Assembly (NCBI RefSeq): GCF_002250655.1
Contig: NZ_NOZR01000027.1
Coordinates: 1-64,000 of the forward strand
Reading direction: 5' to 3'
From: Mycolicibacterium sphagni
GTDB lineage: Bacteria > Actinomycetota > Actinomycetes > Mycobacteriales > Mycobacteriaceae
DNA: 64,000 bases
Every line of letters starts with the position of its first letter. Within the stretch, counting starts at the first letter, position 1. Of this stretch, positions 1 to 11,234 are shown piece after piece. The position numbers and the translations under genes are program-made. The notes under the pieces are model-generated. The model had not been told where the DNA came from. It ran no database searches and was given only the letters and a program-made list of their open reading frames with translations.

Positions 1-1143
1 GTGGTTGGGTGGGCGGGCCAGTGATCGTGCGGTGAGGGGTTGGCCGTCGTAGTCCAGGACGGTGAGGTGCTCGGCGGGGCCGGTGATGGTGATGTCGCCG
101 CGGTGATGGGCCCGGTGATGGAAGGGGCACAGCAGCACCAGGTTGGACAGTTCGGTGGAGCCGCCGTCTTCCCAGTGTTGGATGTGGTGGGCGTGCAGGC
201 CTCGGGTGGCAGTGCAGCCGGGGACCGCGCAGGTGGCGTCGCGGTGTTCAAGGGCGCGGCGCAGCCGGCGGCTGATGGTGCGGGTGGTGCGGCCGACGCC
301 GATGGGTTGGCCGTCGCGTTCGAACCAGACCTCGCAGGTAGCGTCACAGCTCAGGTACTGGCGCTCGGCCTCGGTGAGCAACGGCCCCAGATGCAGTGCT
401 GCGACGCGCTGTTCGACGTCGACGTGCACGACGACGGTGGTGCGTTGTCCGTGGGGACGGCGCGCCACGTCGGTGTCCCAGCCGGCTTCGACCAGGCTTA
501 TGAACGCGTCGGTGGTGTTCGGCAGGGGTGGCGAGTTCTCTGCACACTCGGCATCGTCGTGATCGCGTTTCCAGTCGGCGACCAGCGCGTCGTGATGCGA
601 CTGCAGGGCGGCGTCGAAGGTGGCGGCTTCGTCGTTGGGCAGGGTGATCTTCCAGCTGGTGGACTCTTCGTTGGAAGTTTTCTTGATGCCGCGTTGCGGT
701 TCCAGCCAGGGGGCGGGTTTGGGCCGCGGCTCCAGCTTCACCGCGGTGCGCAGTTGGGAGACCGTGGCCACTGACGCCAACTGGGCGTAGTGCTCATCGG
801 AACCGTCAGCGGCGCGGGCGGCGATGACCCCGACTTGATCCACCGATAACCGGCCTTCCCGCAGCGCGGTGGTGCAGCGGGGGAATTGCGGGAGTCGGTG
901 CGCGACAGCGGCGATGGTGTTGGCGTTCGTCGAGGAGATACCCAGCTTCCAGGCCACGATTGCCGAGACCGAACGTGCACCCGTCGCCCCCCAGATTCCA
1001 TCGTGATCGATCTCGGCGACGATCTCCACGATGCGCCCATCGATCGCGTTACGCTGACCTGCCAGCTCCGCCAACTCCTCAAAGAGCACATCAAGACGCT
1101 TCTTGGAGTTGACTGCCGCGGGAGGCGCTGCGGGCCAGGACAT
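1..1143 (-). CDS. DUF222 / 13E12-repeat family HNH endonuclease-like protein (3' end beyond window)
   Basis: The reading frame is open from an ATG at 1143 down to base 1 with no stop, so 381 codons are visible and the C-terminus lies outside the window. The N-terminal two thirds look like the DUF222 domain of the mycobacterial 13E12 repeat family. Near the end is an HNH-type nuclease region, with the segment GLHAHHIQHWEDGG followed by LCPFHHRAHH, which supplies the His/Asn metal-binding pattern. Members are very numerous in mycobacterial genomes and often sit in variable loci. The natural substrate is not known; a nucleic-acid nuclease is the family inference. No cysteine zinc pairs are seen apart from single cysteines near the HNH core. 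Family assignment is strong, biological role uncertain. Confidence 0.85.
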   Translation of the reverse strand, partial: MSWPAAPPAAVNSKKRLDVLFEELAELAGQRNAIDGRIVEIVAEIDHDGIWGATGARSVSAIVAWKLGISSTNANTIAAVAHRLPQFPRCTTALREGRLSVDQVGVIAARAADGSDEHYAQLASVATVSQLRTAVKLEPRPKPAPWLEPQRGIKKTSNEESTSWKITLPNDEAATFDAALQSHHDALVADWKRDHDDAECAENSPPLPNTTDAFISLVEAGWDTDVARRPHGQRTTVVVHVDVEQRVAALHLGPLLTEAERQYLSCDATCEVWFERDGQPIGVGRTTRTISRRLRRALEHRDATCAVPGCTATRGLHAHHIQHWEDGGSTELSNLVLLCPFHHRAHHRGDITITGPAEHLTVLDYDGQPLTARSLARPPNH

Positions 1144-1185
1144 ACCACCATCAAAGCACCAGCCACCGACAAAAAACGGCCTGCT

Positions 1186-2007
1186 TCAAAGATGCAAAAG
1201 AACCCGCTCCGCGAACACCTCTGGATGCTCTCGATGCATGAAGTGCCCGCCGGGAACTTCCTCAATGACGTAGTCGCCGTCGAACATTCGCGCGGCGCGC
1301 CGGTAGTCCGACGGCTCGGCAAGGGGATCGTCAAGTCCGGCAAAGACGATCGTCGGCACCGTGATCCGCACCTTGAGCGACGGAGACGGCAGTGGTGAGA
1401 ACTTCCGGTAATAGCCGAATGCCGCATCGAGACTCCCCGGACTCGAGAAACACTCCCGCACCGCATTGAACTCCTGCGGATCGGGGCTCCACGTCGGTGA
1501 CCACCGTCGACAGATCGCGGGCAGCGCCGCGAAATCGTTGCGGGCGAAGCGTTTCGCCGCCCCCGGAAGCTTATATACCGCGAAATGCCGCACGCCCCAT
1601 AGCTTTCGTAACGCAGGTTTCAAGGTCGCGGGATGCGGGATGGCAACGGTGATCAGCTTCGTCACGCGGTCGGGTCCCAGCGCCGCCGCACTGTATGCGG
1701 CTCCGGCACCCCAGTCGTGCCCGATCAGCACCGCCTCATCCGCACCCAACGCCTCGATCAAGGCGAGCGGATCGCGCGCCAGCGTCTCCTGATCGGCATC
1801 CGCGAGAGGCAACCCGCTCGGGTGATAGCCGCGCATGAACGGACTGACCGCGCGATACCCCTTGGCGGCGATGAGGGGGCGCAGGGCGTCCCACGTATGT
1901 GCAGTGTCCGGGAAGCCATGCAGCATGAGCACCAGGGGACCGGAGCCCTCCTCGAGATAGGCGAACCGCAGCCCATTCGCCTCAACGAATCCGAGCGAAC
2001 CCGTCAT
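1186..2007 (-). CDS. alpha/beta hydrolase, epoxide hydrolase-like
   Basis: A 273-residue alpha/beta-hydrolase. The oxyanion segment HGFPD is at residues 30-34 and the nucleophile elbow is GHDWG at 96-100. The nucleophile is therefore Asp98, as in epoxide hydrolases and haloalkane dehalogenases, not Ser. The expected C-terminal catalytic His lies in the PGGHFMHREHPE segment. The frame stays open far upstream (to about 2811), but the ATG at 2007 begins exactly where family homology begins, so the longer version is rejected. The divergent comFC-like gene starts 51 bases away, so the two probably share a promoter region. The substrate cannot be read from the sequence. The position fits Rv3243c-region variability. 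Confidence 0.85.
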   Translation of the reverse strand: MTGSLGFVEANGLRFAYLEEGSGPLVLMLHGFPDTAHTWDALRPLIAAKGYRAVSPFMRGYHPSGLPLADADQETLARDPLALIEALGADEAVLIGHDWGAGAAYSAAALGPDRVTKLITVAIPHPATLKPALRKLWGVRHFAVYKLPGAAKRFARNDFAALPAICRRWSPTWSPDPQEFNAVRECFSSPGSLDAAFGYYRKFSPLPSPSLKVRITVPTIVFAGLDDPLAEPSDYRRAARMFDGDYVIEEVPGGHFMHREHPEVFAERVLLHL

Positions 2008-2058
2008 GCCTGGGGACAGTACTCCGCAGATGTCACCCACAAGGGCCACACTCAAGCC

Positions 2059-2688
2059 ATGCTCGACCTCATCCTTCCGCTGGAATGCGGAGGCTGTGGC
2101 GCGCACAAGACGAAATGGTGCGACGCGTGTGCCGCCACACTGAAAGTGCACACCGACGAACCCCATCTCGTCACTCCGCGCGTCGACCCCGGCGTGCCTG
2201 TCTTCGCCCTCGGCCGTTATGCCGGCCCCCGACGCCAGGCCATCGTCGCTTTCAAAGAGCATGGCCGCCGCGACCTGATCGCACCGCTGGCCCACGCCTT
2301 GGCTCTCGGCATCCACCAGCTGCTCAGTTGGGGCATCCTTGATACGCCGTTCACTCTCGTCCCAGCGCCGACCCGCGCCGTGGCAGCCCGCCGCCGCGGC
2401 GGTGACCCCGTCACCCGCATCGCCGTCAAGGCCACCCGAGAACACCCGCAGATCGAGGTCACCCAAGCGCTGAGAACACGCGCGATGGTCCGCGACTCGG
2501 TCGGCCTGACGAGCGCAGACCGCGAGCGCAATCTCAACGGCCGCATCAAGATCAGAAAGGCGGTCGCAGGCGACGTCCTGCTGGTCGACGACATCGTCAC
2601 CACCGGTGCCACCGCCCGAGAAGCTGTGCGGATGCTGCGACAAACAGGGGCAGAAGTGACGGCTGTGCTCACCCTCGCGCACGCCTGA
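2059..2688 (+). CDS. ComF/ComFC-family phosphoribosyltransferase-like protein
   Basis: A 209-residue ComF family protein. Four cysteines near the N-terminus (C10, C13, C21, C24) form the zinc-binding module typical of ComFC. The C-terminal half ends in the PRPP-binding loop VLLVDDIVTTGATA of type I phosphoribosyltransferases. ComFC is needed for natural transformation in Firmicutes, while its role in mycobacteria is not established. The M. tuberculosis counterpart by position is Rv3242c. The gene lies just upstream of hpf on the same strand, separated by a 298-base structured spacer. comFC and raiA/hpf are the two genes known to neighbour raiA-motif RNAs. The ATG at 2059 was chosen because the cysteine module starts nine residues later. 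Confidence 0.9.
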   Translation: MLDLILPLECGGCGAHKTKWCDACAATLKVHTDEPHLVTPRVDPGVPVFALGRYAGPRRQAIVAFKEHGRRDLIAPLAHALALGIHQLLSWGILDTPFTLVPAPTRAVAARRRGGDPVTRIAVKATREHPQIEVTQALRTRAMVRDSVGLTSADRERNLNGRIKIRKAVAGDVLLVDDIVTTGATAREAVRMLRQTGAEVTAVLTLAHA

Positions 2689-2799
2689 CCAGGCGCGGTA
2701 GATGGTCCCTGTAACGGGCGTCGAAAGACTTGGAAACAGGTGCGCCAAAAAGGTGGCACCACCCCGTGAACAACGACTACCTTCGGAGCCAACACACCG

Positions 2800-2960
2800 T
2801 GAACACATCACGGGGGCGGCCTACACCCACAGGCCCGTCGCTTCGCCGACACACGGTAGGAGGTGAGGTTCCTCGACCCCTAGCGCCGGCGGGTGAAATC
2901 TCGTGCCAACCCTGTCGGCGCAGCCACCGAAGACAGGCCGGCACGCCACTGCGCGTGCAA
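2800..2960 (+). ncRNA. probable raiA-motif structured RNA in the comFC-hpf spacer
   Basis: The 298-base spacer between comFC and hpf contains strong nested secondary structure. CGTGCC (2902-2907) pairs with GGCACG (2940-2945), and inside it CCTGTC (2911-2916) pairs with GACAGG (2932-2937). Upstream, CCTAC (2820-2824) pairs with GTAGG (2856-2860) around an inner GTCG/CGAC hairpin (2837-2850). The raiA motif is a large conserved RNA of Firmicutes and Actinobacteria, described near raiA (hpf) and comFC, which is exactly this context. Class membership is inferred from context plus visible stems; no covariance model was run, so the ends are approximate. A cis-regulatory leader of hpf of another class is the main alternative. 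Confidence 0.5.
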
Positions 2961-2986
2961 CCCGTAACAGAAACGAGTTGTCAAGC

Positions 2987-3664
2987 ATGTCAATCGATTC
3001 CGTGAACACCGGTCAACTACTCGCCGACGAAGACGACCTTGCCGAATCCGAAGCCAACGCCGAGGTGCAGGTCTGCGGTCGCAATGTCGAGATCCCCGAT
3101 CACTACCGTGTCTACGTCGCGCAGAAGCTCGCTCGCCTCGAACGGTTCGACCGCTCGATCTACCGCTTCGATGTCGAGCTCGAGCACGAACGCAACCGCC
3201 GCCAGCGCAAGAACTGTCAGCACGTCGAGATCACCGCGCGGGGGCGCGGGCCGGTCGTCCGTGGTGAAGCCTGCGCGGACAGCTTCTACGGAGCCTTCGA
3301 GGCCGCCGTCCACAAACTCGAGAACCGACTGCGCCGCACCAAGGACCGGCGCAAGGTCCACTACGGCGATAAGACACCGGTATCGCTCCACGAGGCCACC
3401 GCGGTCACACCGCTCATCGATGCCGCCGCGGCTTTCAAGCCCGAGCAGTCCGCCGTCCAGGAAGTCGCGCTCGACGACCACGAGCCGGGCCGCATCGTGC
3501 GGACCAAGGAGCATCCCGCCAGGCCGATGACCGTGGACGACGCCCTCTATGAGATGGAGCTGGTCGGGCACGACTTCTTCTTGTTCCAGGACAAGGAGAG
3601 CGATCGGCCGTCTGTCGTCTATCGCAGGCACGCCTACGACTACGGGTTGATCCGGCTGGGCTGA
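2987..3664 (+). CDS. hpf: ribosome hibernation-promoting factor, long form (HPF/RaiA)
   Basis: A 225-residue long-form hibernation-promoting factor. The N-terminal domain (about residues 20-125) carries the basic, ribosome-binding HPF/YfiA fold, with segments such as VQVCGRNVEIPDHYRVYV and KLENRLRRTKDRRKVHYG. The C-terminal domain (about 165-225, ending in YRRHAYDYGLIRLG) mediates dimerisation of 70S into 100S ribosomes in long HPFs. The ATG at 2987 was chosen over an upstream in-frame start at 2903 because the longer version would translate through the structured leader hairpins. It corresponds to Rv3241c. secA1 begins 100 bases downstream on the same strand, so partial cotranscription is possible. 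Confidence 0.93.
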   Translation: MSIDSVNTGQLLADEDDLAESEANAEVQVCGRNVEIPDHYRVYVAQKLARLERFDRSIYRFDVELEHERNRRQRKNCQHVEITARGRGPVVRGEACADSFYGAFEAAVHKLENRLRRTKDRRKVHYGDKTPVSLHEATAVTPLIDAAAAFKPEQSAVQEVALDDHEPGRIVRTKEHPARPMTVDDALYEMELVGHDFFLFQDKESDRPSVVYRRHAYDYGLIRLG

Positions 3665-3763
3665 TCGCCGCTGGCCGGGCTTCACCAGCGCGTCACCTAG
3701 GATGGAGAACGCTTAAGCCTCCAATCCACAGGGGAACACCCTCTGTCTATTCCAGGGGAAAAT

Positions 3764-6540
<2,777 letters not shown>

Positions 6541-6544
<4 letters not shown>

Positions 6545-7002
6545 CCGATGTGCAGCGCGACCACCTGCCAGCGCACGCCAGTCGGGGTCTGTATCTGTTC
6601 GACTCGGCAGGCGATCGCATGGGTGCGCTCGTTGCGGCTGTAGGTGGCCGCCACCTCGGCGGCGGACCCGTCCGTCCCCACCGGCTGCACCCTGAGCCGG
6701 CGCAGGTGTGCGGCTCCGCGGCCCTCCTGGCGGGCCACTGCCGGCAGCAGCGAGTCGACCAGTCCGGCCGCCAGTAGCGGGCGCAGCTGCGCCAGGGGGC
6801 GCCGCCGGTCGATCACCTCGAGCACTCGGCGCAGCGCCGCATCGGCGAATCCCGCCGCTGCGCGCATCGGGGCGGTCTCGACCGGAACTGGTGCGGGGCG
6901 GCGCGGTGCTGTGCCGCCGCGGGGCCGCAGCAGCCGCACCCGCTGGGGTGGGGTGCGCAGCATGGGTGGCTCGTAATCGACGACGGGAACGACGCAGGAC
7001 AT
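6541..7002 (-). CDS. conserved Rv3235-family protein
   Basis: A 153-residue protein rich in Arg and Pro in its N-terminal third (residues 18-45). It is followed by a compact domain ending in ATYSRNERTHAIACRVEQI and RWQVVALHIG, the hallmark of the uncharacterised actinobacterial Rv3235 family. The ATG at 7002 has a good ribosome-binding site (GGAGAG about seven bases upstream); an upstream in-frame GTG at 7068 is less likely. The stop codon overlaps the stop of secA1 convergently. In actinobacteria this family is repeatedly found beside secA, which suggests but does not prove a link to export. No signal peptide, membrane segment or catalytic motif is visible. Confidence 0.85.
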
Positions 7003-7203
7003 GGGCACTCTCCAGTGATCGGTCGGCAGGGGACCGGTCGCCGGAGAGGGGCGAACCGATGGCGACATGATGGCACAGTTGACGTTTTGGTGTGGACACC
7101 TGCCGCACCGCTGTGTGCACCCGCGATGCGGGACGTGGGGGTTGGCGGTTAACGTGTCGGGACGGAGTTGGGGGATTACTTCGACGATGGGAATGTCGCA
7201 ACG

Positions 7204-8613
7204 ATGGTGACCCGGCTGTCAGCATCCGATGCGTCTTTCTATCACCTGGAGAACACCTCGACTCCGATGTACGTGGGCTCACTGGCGATTGTGCGTAAGC
7301 CGCGTTCCGGCCTGAGCTACGAAACTCTGCTCGAGACCGTCGAACGTCGTCTGCCCCAGATCCCGCGCTATCGCCAGAAGATCCGCGAGGTGACCCTGGG
7401 TCTGGCCCGTCCGGTCTGGGTTGACGATCCCGATTTCGACATCACCTACCACGTGCGACGTTCCGCGCTGCCGTCGCCGGGAAGCGACGCCCAGCTGCAC
7501 GAGCTCATCGCGAGGCTGGGTTCGCGCCCGTTGGACCGCTCGCGCCCGCTGTGGGAGATGTACCTCATCGAGGGCCTGGCAAAGAATCGGCTGGCGATCT
7601 ACACGAAGTCCCACCAGGCCCTCGTCAACGGGATGACGGCGCTGGAGATCGGCCACGTCGTCGCCGACCGCACTCAGAAGCCGCCGACATTCGGTGAGGA
7701 CATCTGGATCCCGGGCCGCGAACCAACCAACAAACAACTCTTGGTCGGTGCGATCGGGGAATGGCTGGCCCGGCCGAGAGTGCAGATGCAGGCCGTCCGT
7801 TCGGCTATCGGCGAGGTCGCCACCAACAGCGGCGAGCTGGTGGACATGGCGCGCCGGCTGACCGACGTCGCGCGCACGGTCGCCCGCGGCACCGCGCCCG
7901 ACAGCCCGTTGAACACGAAGGTGTCCCGCAACCGCCGGTTCACCGTCGCCGCCGGCTCACTGGCCGACTACCGGCTGGTGCGGTCGCGCTACGACTGCGA
8001 CGTCAACGACGTCGTGCTGGCCGTGATCGCCGGTGCACTGCGCAACTGGCTGCTGTCACGCGGTGAGCCGGTCACCAACAGCTCCACGGTGCGGGCGATG
8101 GCGCCGACGTCGGTGTACCCCGAGGCTGTGCTGGAAACCACCGGTCCGGGCCAGGCCATCAGCGAGGTGGCGCCGTTTCTGGTCGACCTGCCGGTGGGCG
8201 AGGGCAACGCGGTGGTACGGCTGTCCCAGATTGCCCACACCACCGAGTCCCATTCGGCGGCGGCCAGTCTGGTCGACGCGCGCACCATCGTGACGCTGTC
8301 GGGCTTCGCGCCGCCGACGCTGCACGCGATGGGTACCCGGGTCGCCACCCAGTTTTCGGCGCGCCAATTCAATCTGCTGATCACCAACGTCCCGGGGCCG
8401 CAGTCGCAAATGTATATCGCGGGGGCCAAGCTGCTGGAGATTTTCGCGGTGCCGCCGCTGCTGCACAACCAGGTGCTGGCCATCGGCGTGACGTCGTATT
8501 GCGGCATGCTGTATTTCGGTATCAACGCCGACCGTGACGCGATGAGCGATGTCGACGTATTGCCCGCGCTGTTGGCGGAATCGCTCGACGAACTGCTGGA
8601 AGCTGCTCAGTAG
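7204..8613 (+). CDS. WS/DGAT-family acyltransferase with degenerate active-site motif (tgs3-like)
   Basis: A 469-residue member of the wax ester synthase/diacylglycerol acyltransferase family, typically making triacylglycerol or wax esters at the membrane. The N-terminus (MVTRLSASDASFYHLEN), the PLDRSRPLWEMYLIEGL segment and the C-terminal LNLLITNVPGP-type segment (here QFNLLITNVPGPQ) are characteristic. The catalytic HHxxxDG motif reads HQALVNG at 137-143: the second His, the presumed general base, is Gln138, and Asp is Asn142. Activity is therefore doubtful or altered. The position matches M. tuberculosis Rv3234c/Rv3233c, which as I recall is a split gene; here the frame is intact. An in-frame TTG at 7168 is an alternative start. 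ppk2 follows 15 bases downstream. Confidence 0.9.
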   Translation: MVTRLSASDASFYHLENTSTPMYVGSLAIVRKPRSGLSYETLLETVERRLPQIPRYRQKIREVTLGLARPVWVDDPDFDITYHVRRSALPSPGSDAQLHELIARLGSRPLDRSRPLWEMYLIEGLAKNRLAIYTKSHQALVNGMTALEIGHVVADRTQKPPTFGEDIWIPGREPTNKQLLVGAIGEWLARPRVQMQAVRSAIGEVATNSGELVDMARRLTDVARTVARGTAPDSPLNTKVSRNRRFTVAAGSLADYRLVRSRYDCDVNDVVLAVIAGALRNWLLSRGEPVTNSSTVRAMAPTSVYPEAVLETTGPGQAISEVAPFLVDLPVGEGNAVVRLSQIAHTTESHSAAASLVDARTIVTLSGFAPPTLHAMGTRVATQFSARQFNLLITNVPGPQSQMYIAGAKLLEIFAVPPLLHNQVLAIGVTSYCGMLYFGINADRDAMSDVDVLPALLAESLDELLEAAQ

Positions 8614-8628
8614 CCTAGTATTCGGCGG

Positions 8629-9477
8629 ATGGGCAAGCGCGAGTCAAGCGAAACAACGGTCAAAAAGCGCAACCGCAAGATTCCCAAAGACATCTATGAA
8701 GCCGAATTATTCAGGCTTCAAACGGAATTGGTGAAGCTGCAGGAGTGGGTGAAGGCGACCGGCGCTCGCGTCGTCGTGGTGTTCGAGGGTCGGGACGCGG
8801 CGGGCAAGGGCGGCACCATCAAACGGGTCACCGAATATCTGAGCCCGCGCGTCGCGCGCATCGCCGCCTTGCCTGCGCCCACCGAACGCGAGCGCGGCCA
8901 GTGGTACTTCCAGCGCTATATCGAGCACCTGCCGGCTCGCGGCGAGATCGTGCTGTTCGATCGCTCCTGGTACAACCGCGCCGGAGTCGAGCGGGTCATG
9001 GGATTCTGCACACCTCAGGAACACACCCTGTTTCTGCGGCAGTGCCCGATCTTCGAGCAGATGCTGATCGATGACGGAATCATCTTGCGCAAGTACTGGT
9101 TCTCGGTGTCCGACGACGAGCAACTGCGCCGATTCAAGTCCCGCCGCAACGACCCGTTGCGGCGTTGGAAGCTGAGCCCGATGGACCTCGAGTCGGTGTA
9201 CCGCTGGGAGGACTACTCGCGGGCCAAGGACGAGATGATGGTGCACACGGATCTTCCGAACAGCCGCTGGATTGTCGTCGAGTCCGACGACAAGAAGCAC
9301 GCGCGGCTGAACATGATGGCTGACCTGTTGGCCAGCATCGACTATCACGAAGTCGACCACCCTAAGGTCGACCTGCCCAAGCGTCCGGTAATGGGCAACT
9401 ACGTCCGGCCCGCGCGGGAACTGGCCAACTACGTCCCCGACCATGTGGCCACCTTGCTCGGCGACGACGAGGACTAA
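8629..9477 (+). CDS. ppk2: polyphosphate kinase 2
   Basis: A 282-residue class I PPK2, which transfers phosphate between polyphosphate and nucleoside diphosphates (in mycobacteria mainly GDP/GTP). Walker A is GRDAAGKGG at 54-62 and Walker B is in the segment IVLFDRSWYNRAGVERVMGF. The lid region SDDEQLRRFKSRRNDPLRRWKL and the following WKLSPMDL segment are typical. Length and single-domain architecture match the family. It corresponds to Rv3232c. The gene follows the tgs-like gene closely and precedes the Rv3231c homologue by 21 bases, so a transcriptional unit of three genes is likely. A 12-base piece of the gene end (ggcgaggactaa) is imperfectly repeated just after the stop. Confidence 0.96.
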   Translation: MGKRESSETTVKKRNRKIPKDIYEAELFRLQTELVKLQEWVKATGARVVVVFEGRDAAGKGGTIKRVTEYLSPRVARIAALPAPTERERGQWYFQRYIEHLPARGEIVLFDRSWYNRAGVERVMGFCTPQEHTLFLRQCPIFEQMLIDDGIILRKYWFSVSDDEQLRRFKSRRNDPLRRWKLSPMDLESVYRWEDYSRAKDEMMVHTDLPNSRWIVVESDDKKHARLNMMADLLASIDYHEVDHPKVDLPKRPVMGNYVRPARELANYVPDHVATLLGDDED

Positions 9478-9498
9478 GGCGAGGACTAATCTGCCCTG

Positions 9499-10011
9499 AT
9501 GCGGGTGTACATCCCGGCCACATTGGCCATGCTGCAGCAGTTGGTCGATGTCGGGTCCATTCAGCCGTTGAGCGGGACGGCCTTCGCGGTCACGCCGACT
9601 CTGCGGGAGTCCTATGCCGAGGGCGATGACGAGGAGCTGGCGGAGGTGGCGATCGGGGAGGCGGCGCTGGCGTCGATGCGGTTGCTGGCCTCCGAATCCG
9701 CGCCGGCCGACCCGTCTTTCCAGGCGCTGCCGCTGCGCCGGGCGGTCCTCGTCGCCGATGCGGACGCGACTGTTCGGCCCGACCTCGACGATGCGGTGGT
9801 GCGGATCAGCGGGCGGGTTGCGCTGTCGCAGGTGGTCGCCGCCTACGTTGACGTCGCCGACGCCGAACCGGCTGTGAAGGCCGCGATCGCGGTCATCGAC
9901 GAGGCCGACCTGGGTGACGAGGACGCTGAGTTCGTCGTCGGCGACGCCCAGGATCACGCGCTGGCGTGGTACGCCAACCAGGAGCTGCCGTTCCTGCTCG
10001 ATTTGCTCTGA
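9499..10011 (+). CDS. conserved hypothetical protein, Rv3231c family (DUF6912-like)
   Basis: A 170-residue acidic protein beginning MRVYIPATLAML and ending in WYANQELPFLLDLL. These two ends mark the actinobacterial Rv3231c family. It has no membrane segments, signal peptide or recognised catalytic motif. The middle is rich in Asp/Glu and Ala, suggesting a soluble cytoplasmic protein. It lies 21 bases downstream of ppk2 and is conserved there in mycobacteria, so cotranscription with ppk2 is expected. The gene ends just before the first tandem palindrome that precedes the oxidoreductase gene. I recognise the family but no function is known to me. Confidence 0.85.
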   Translation: MRVYIPATLAMLQQLVDVGSIQPLSGTAFAVTPTLRESYAEGDDEELAEVAIGEAALASMRLLASESAPADPSFQALPLRRAVLVADADATVRPDLDDAVVRISGRVALSQVVAAYVDVADAEPAVKAAIAVIDEADLGDEDAEFVVGDAQDHALAWYANQELPFLLDLL

Positions 10012-10019
10012 CGCCTAGA

Positions 10020-10046
10020 TACGGAACCGTAAGTTACGGTACCGTA
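10020..10046 (+). promoter_or_regulatory. tandem operator-like palindromes upstream of the desaturase reductase
   Basis: Two 12-bp palindromes sit side by side: TACGGAACCGTA (10020-10031) and TACGGTACCGTA (10035-10046). Their centres are 15 bp apart, and the second extends imperfectly to 20 bp. They lie 28 bp before the GTG start. The same arrangement with the same spacing recurs before desA3, so this is probably the operator of a dimeric (perhaps TetR-type) regulator of the desaturase system. The regulator is not identified. Confidence 0.6.
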
Positions 10047-10073
10047 GGTTAACGGCGACAGGAGGTGGTGACG

Positions 10074-11219
10074 GTGAAGAGCCAGGTGAAAGTCAGTGCG
10101 AACGTGGTAGAGACCGTGCGACCGGCGGTGGCAGGCGAGGGGCGCAACCCCGCGATCGATGCCGTGCGGGCGCTGTTCGGGCGGATCACGACACCGCTGT
10201 TGCCCGATGACTACCTGCAGCTCGCCAACCCGCTGTGGTCGGCGCGCGAGTTGCGGGGCCGGGTGATCGAGGTCCGTCGGGAAACCGAGGACTCGGCGAC
10301 GCTGGTGATCAAACCCGGTTGGGGATTCACCTTCGATTATCAGCCCGGCCAGTACATCGGTATCGGCCTGCTGGTGGACGGACGCTGGCGGTGGCGGTCC
10401 TACTCGCTGACGTCGAGCCCGCATTCGGACGGCGCCGGTCGCTCGCGCACCATCACGATCACCGTGAAGGCCATGCCGGAGGGCTTCCTGTCGACCCACC
10501 TGGTCGGCGGGGTGACGCCCGGCACGATCGTCCGACTGGCCGCGCCGCAGGGCAACTTCGTGCTGCCCGATCCCGCGCCGGCATCGGTGCTGTTCTTGAC
10601 CGGCGGCTCCGGCATCACCCCGGTGATGTCGATGCTGCGGACGCTGACTCGCCGTGGCCAGATCGGCGATATCGTCCATATCCATTCGGCCCCAACCGAA
10701 TCCGATGTCATGTTCGCCGACGAACTGGCCCAACTGGCTCGTGATCACGACAGTTATCGGCTGACGGTGCGCACCACGCGCAGTCAGGGGCGTCTGGATC
10801 TGCGCCAGCTCGACGAAGTTGTTCCGGATTGGCGGCAGCGCCAGACCTGGGCCTGCGGTCCGGAGGGAATGCTCACCGAGACCGAGAAGGTGTGGCAGGA
10901 GGCCGGGCTCGGCGAGCAGCTGCACCTCGAGCGGTTCGCGGCATCCCGGGCGGCCCCGCACGGGCAGGGCGGCACGGTGACCTTCGGCCGCAGCGGCAAG
11001 ACGGTCGCGGCCGACGCGGCGACATCCGTGATGGAGGCTGGCGAGCAGGCCGGTGTGCAGATGCCGTTCGGCTGTCGCATGGGCATTTGTCAGTCATGTG
11101 TGGTGCCGCTGGTCGAGGGGCACGTTCGCGACTTGCGGACCGGTGTCGAGCACGAACCGGGTACTCGGATTCAAACCTGTGTGTCGGCCGCGTCGGGTGA
11201 CTGCGTGGTCGATGTCTGA
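10074..11219 (+). CDS. ferredoxin-NAD(P)H oxidoreductase, electron donor for stearoyl desaturase (Rv3230c-like)
   Basis: A 381-residue flavin reductase with a C-terminal 2Fe-2S domain. The FAD-binding segment WRSYSLTSSP and the NAD(P)H-binding segment LFLTGGSGITPVMSMLR are clear. The ferredoxin domain near the C-terminus has the cysteine pattern CRMGICQSC plus a later single cysteine (IQTCVSAAS). In M. tuberculosis Rv3230c is the NADPH-dependent partner that feeds electrons to the membrane desaturase DesA3 for oleate synthesis, and desA3 follows here too. The GTG at 10074 was chosen because GGAGG at 10061-10065 lies eight bases before it; the GTGs at 10065 and 10068 overlap or abut the Shine-Dalgarno. 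Its own palindromic operator pair lies upstream. Confidence 0.92.
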   Translation: MKSQVKVSANVVETVRPAVAGEGRNPAIDAVRALFGRITTPLLPDDYLQLANPLWSARELRGRVIEVRRETEDSATLVIKPGWGFTFDYQPGQYIGIGLLVDGRWRWRSYSLTSSPHSDGAGRSRTITITVKAMPEGFLSTHLVGGVTPGTIVRLAAPQGNFVLPDPAPASVLFLTGGSGITPVMSMLRTLTRRGQIGDIVHIHSAPTESDVMFADELAQLARDHDSYRLTVRTTRSQGRLDLRQLDEVVPDWRQRQTWACGPEGMLTETEKVWQEAGLGEQLHLERFAASRAAPHGQGGTVTFGRSGKTVAADAATSVMEAGEQAGVQMPFGCRMGICQSCVVPLVEGHVRDLRTGVEHEPGTRIQTCVSAASGDCVVDV

Positions 11220-11234
11220 GGTTTACTGGCTAGT

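Noticed and set aside
2008..2811. N-terminal extension of the epoxide hydrolase-like frame
   Set aside because: It runs antisense through comFC and shows no hydrolase features; the ATG at 2007 begins the family homology.
2903..2986. Extended N-terminus for hpf starting at 2903
   Set aside because: Would be translated from inside the structured leader hairpins; no Shine-Dalgarno and not family-like.
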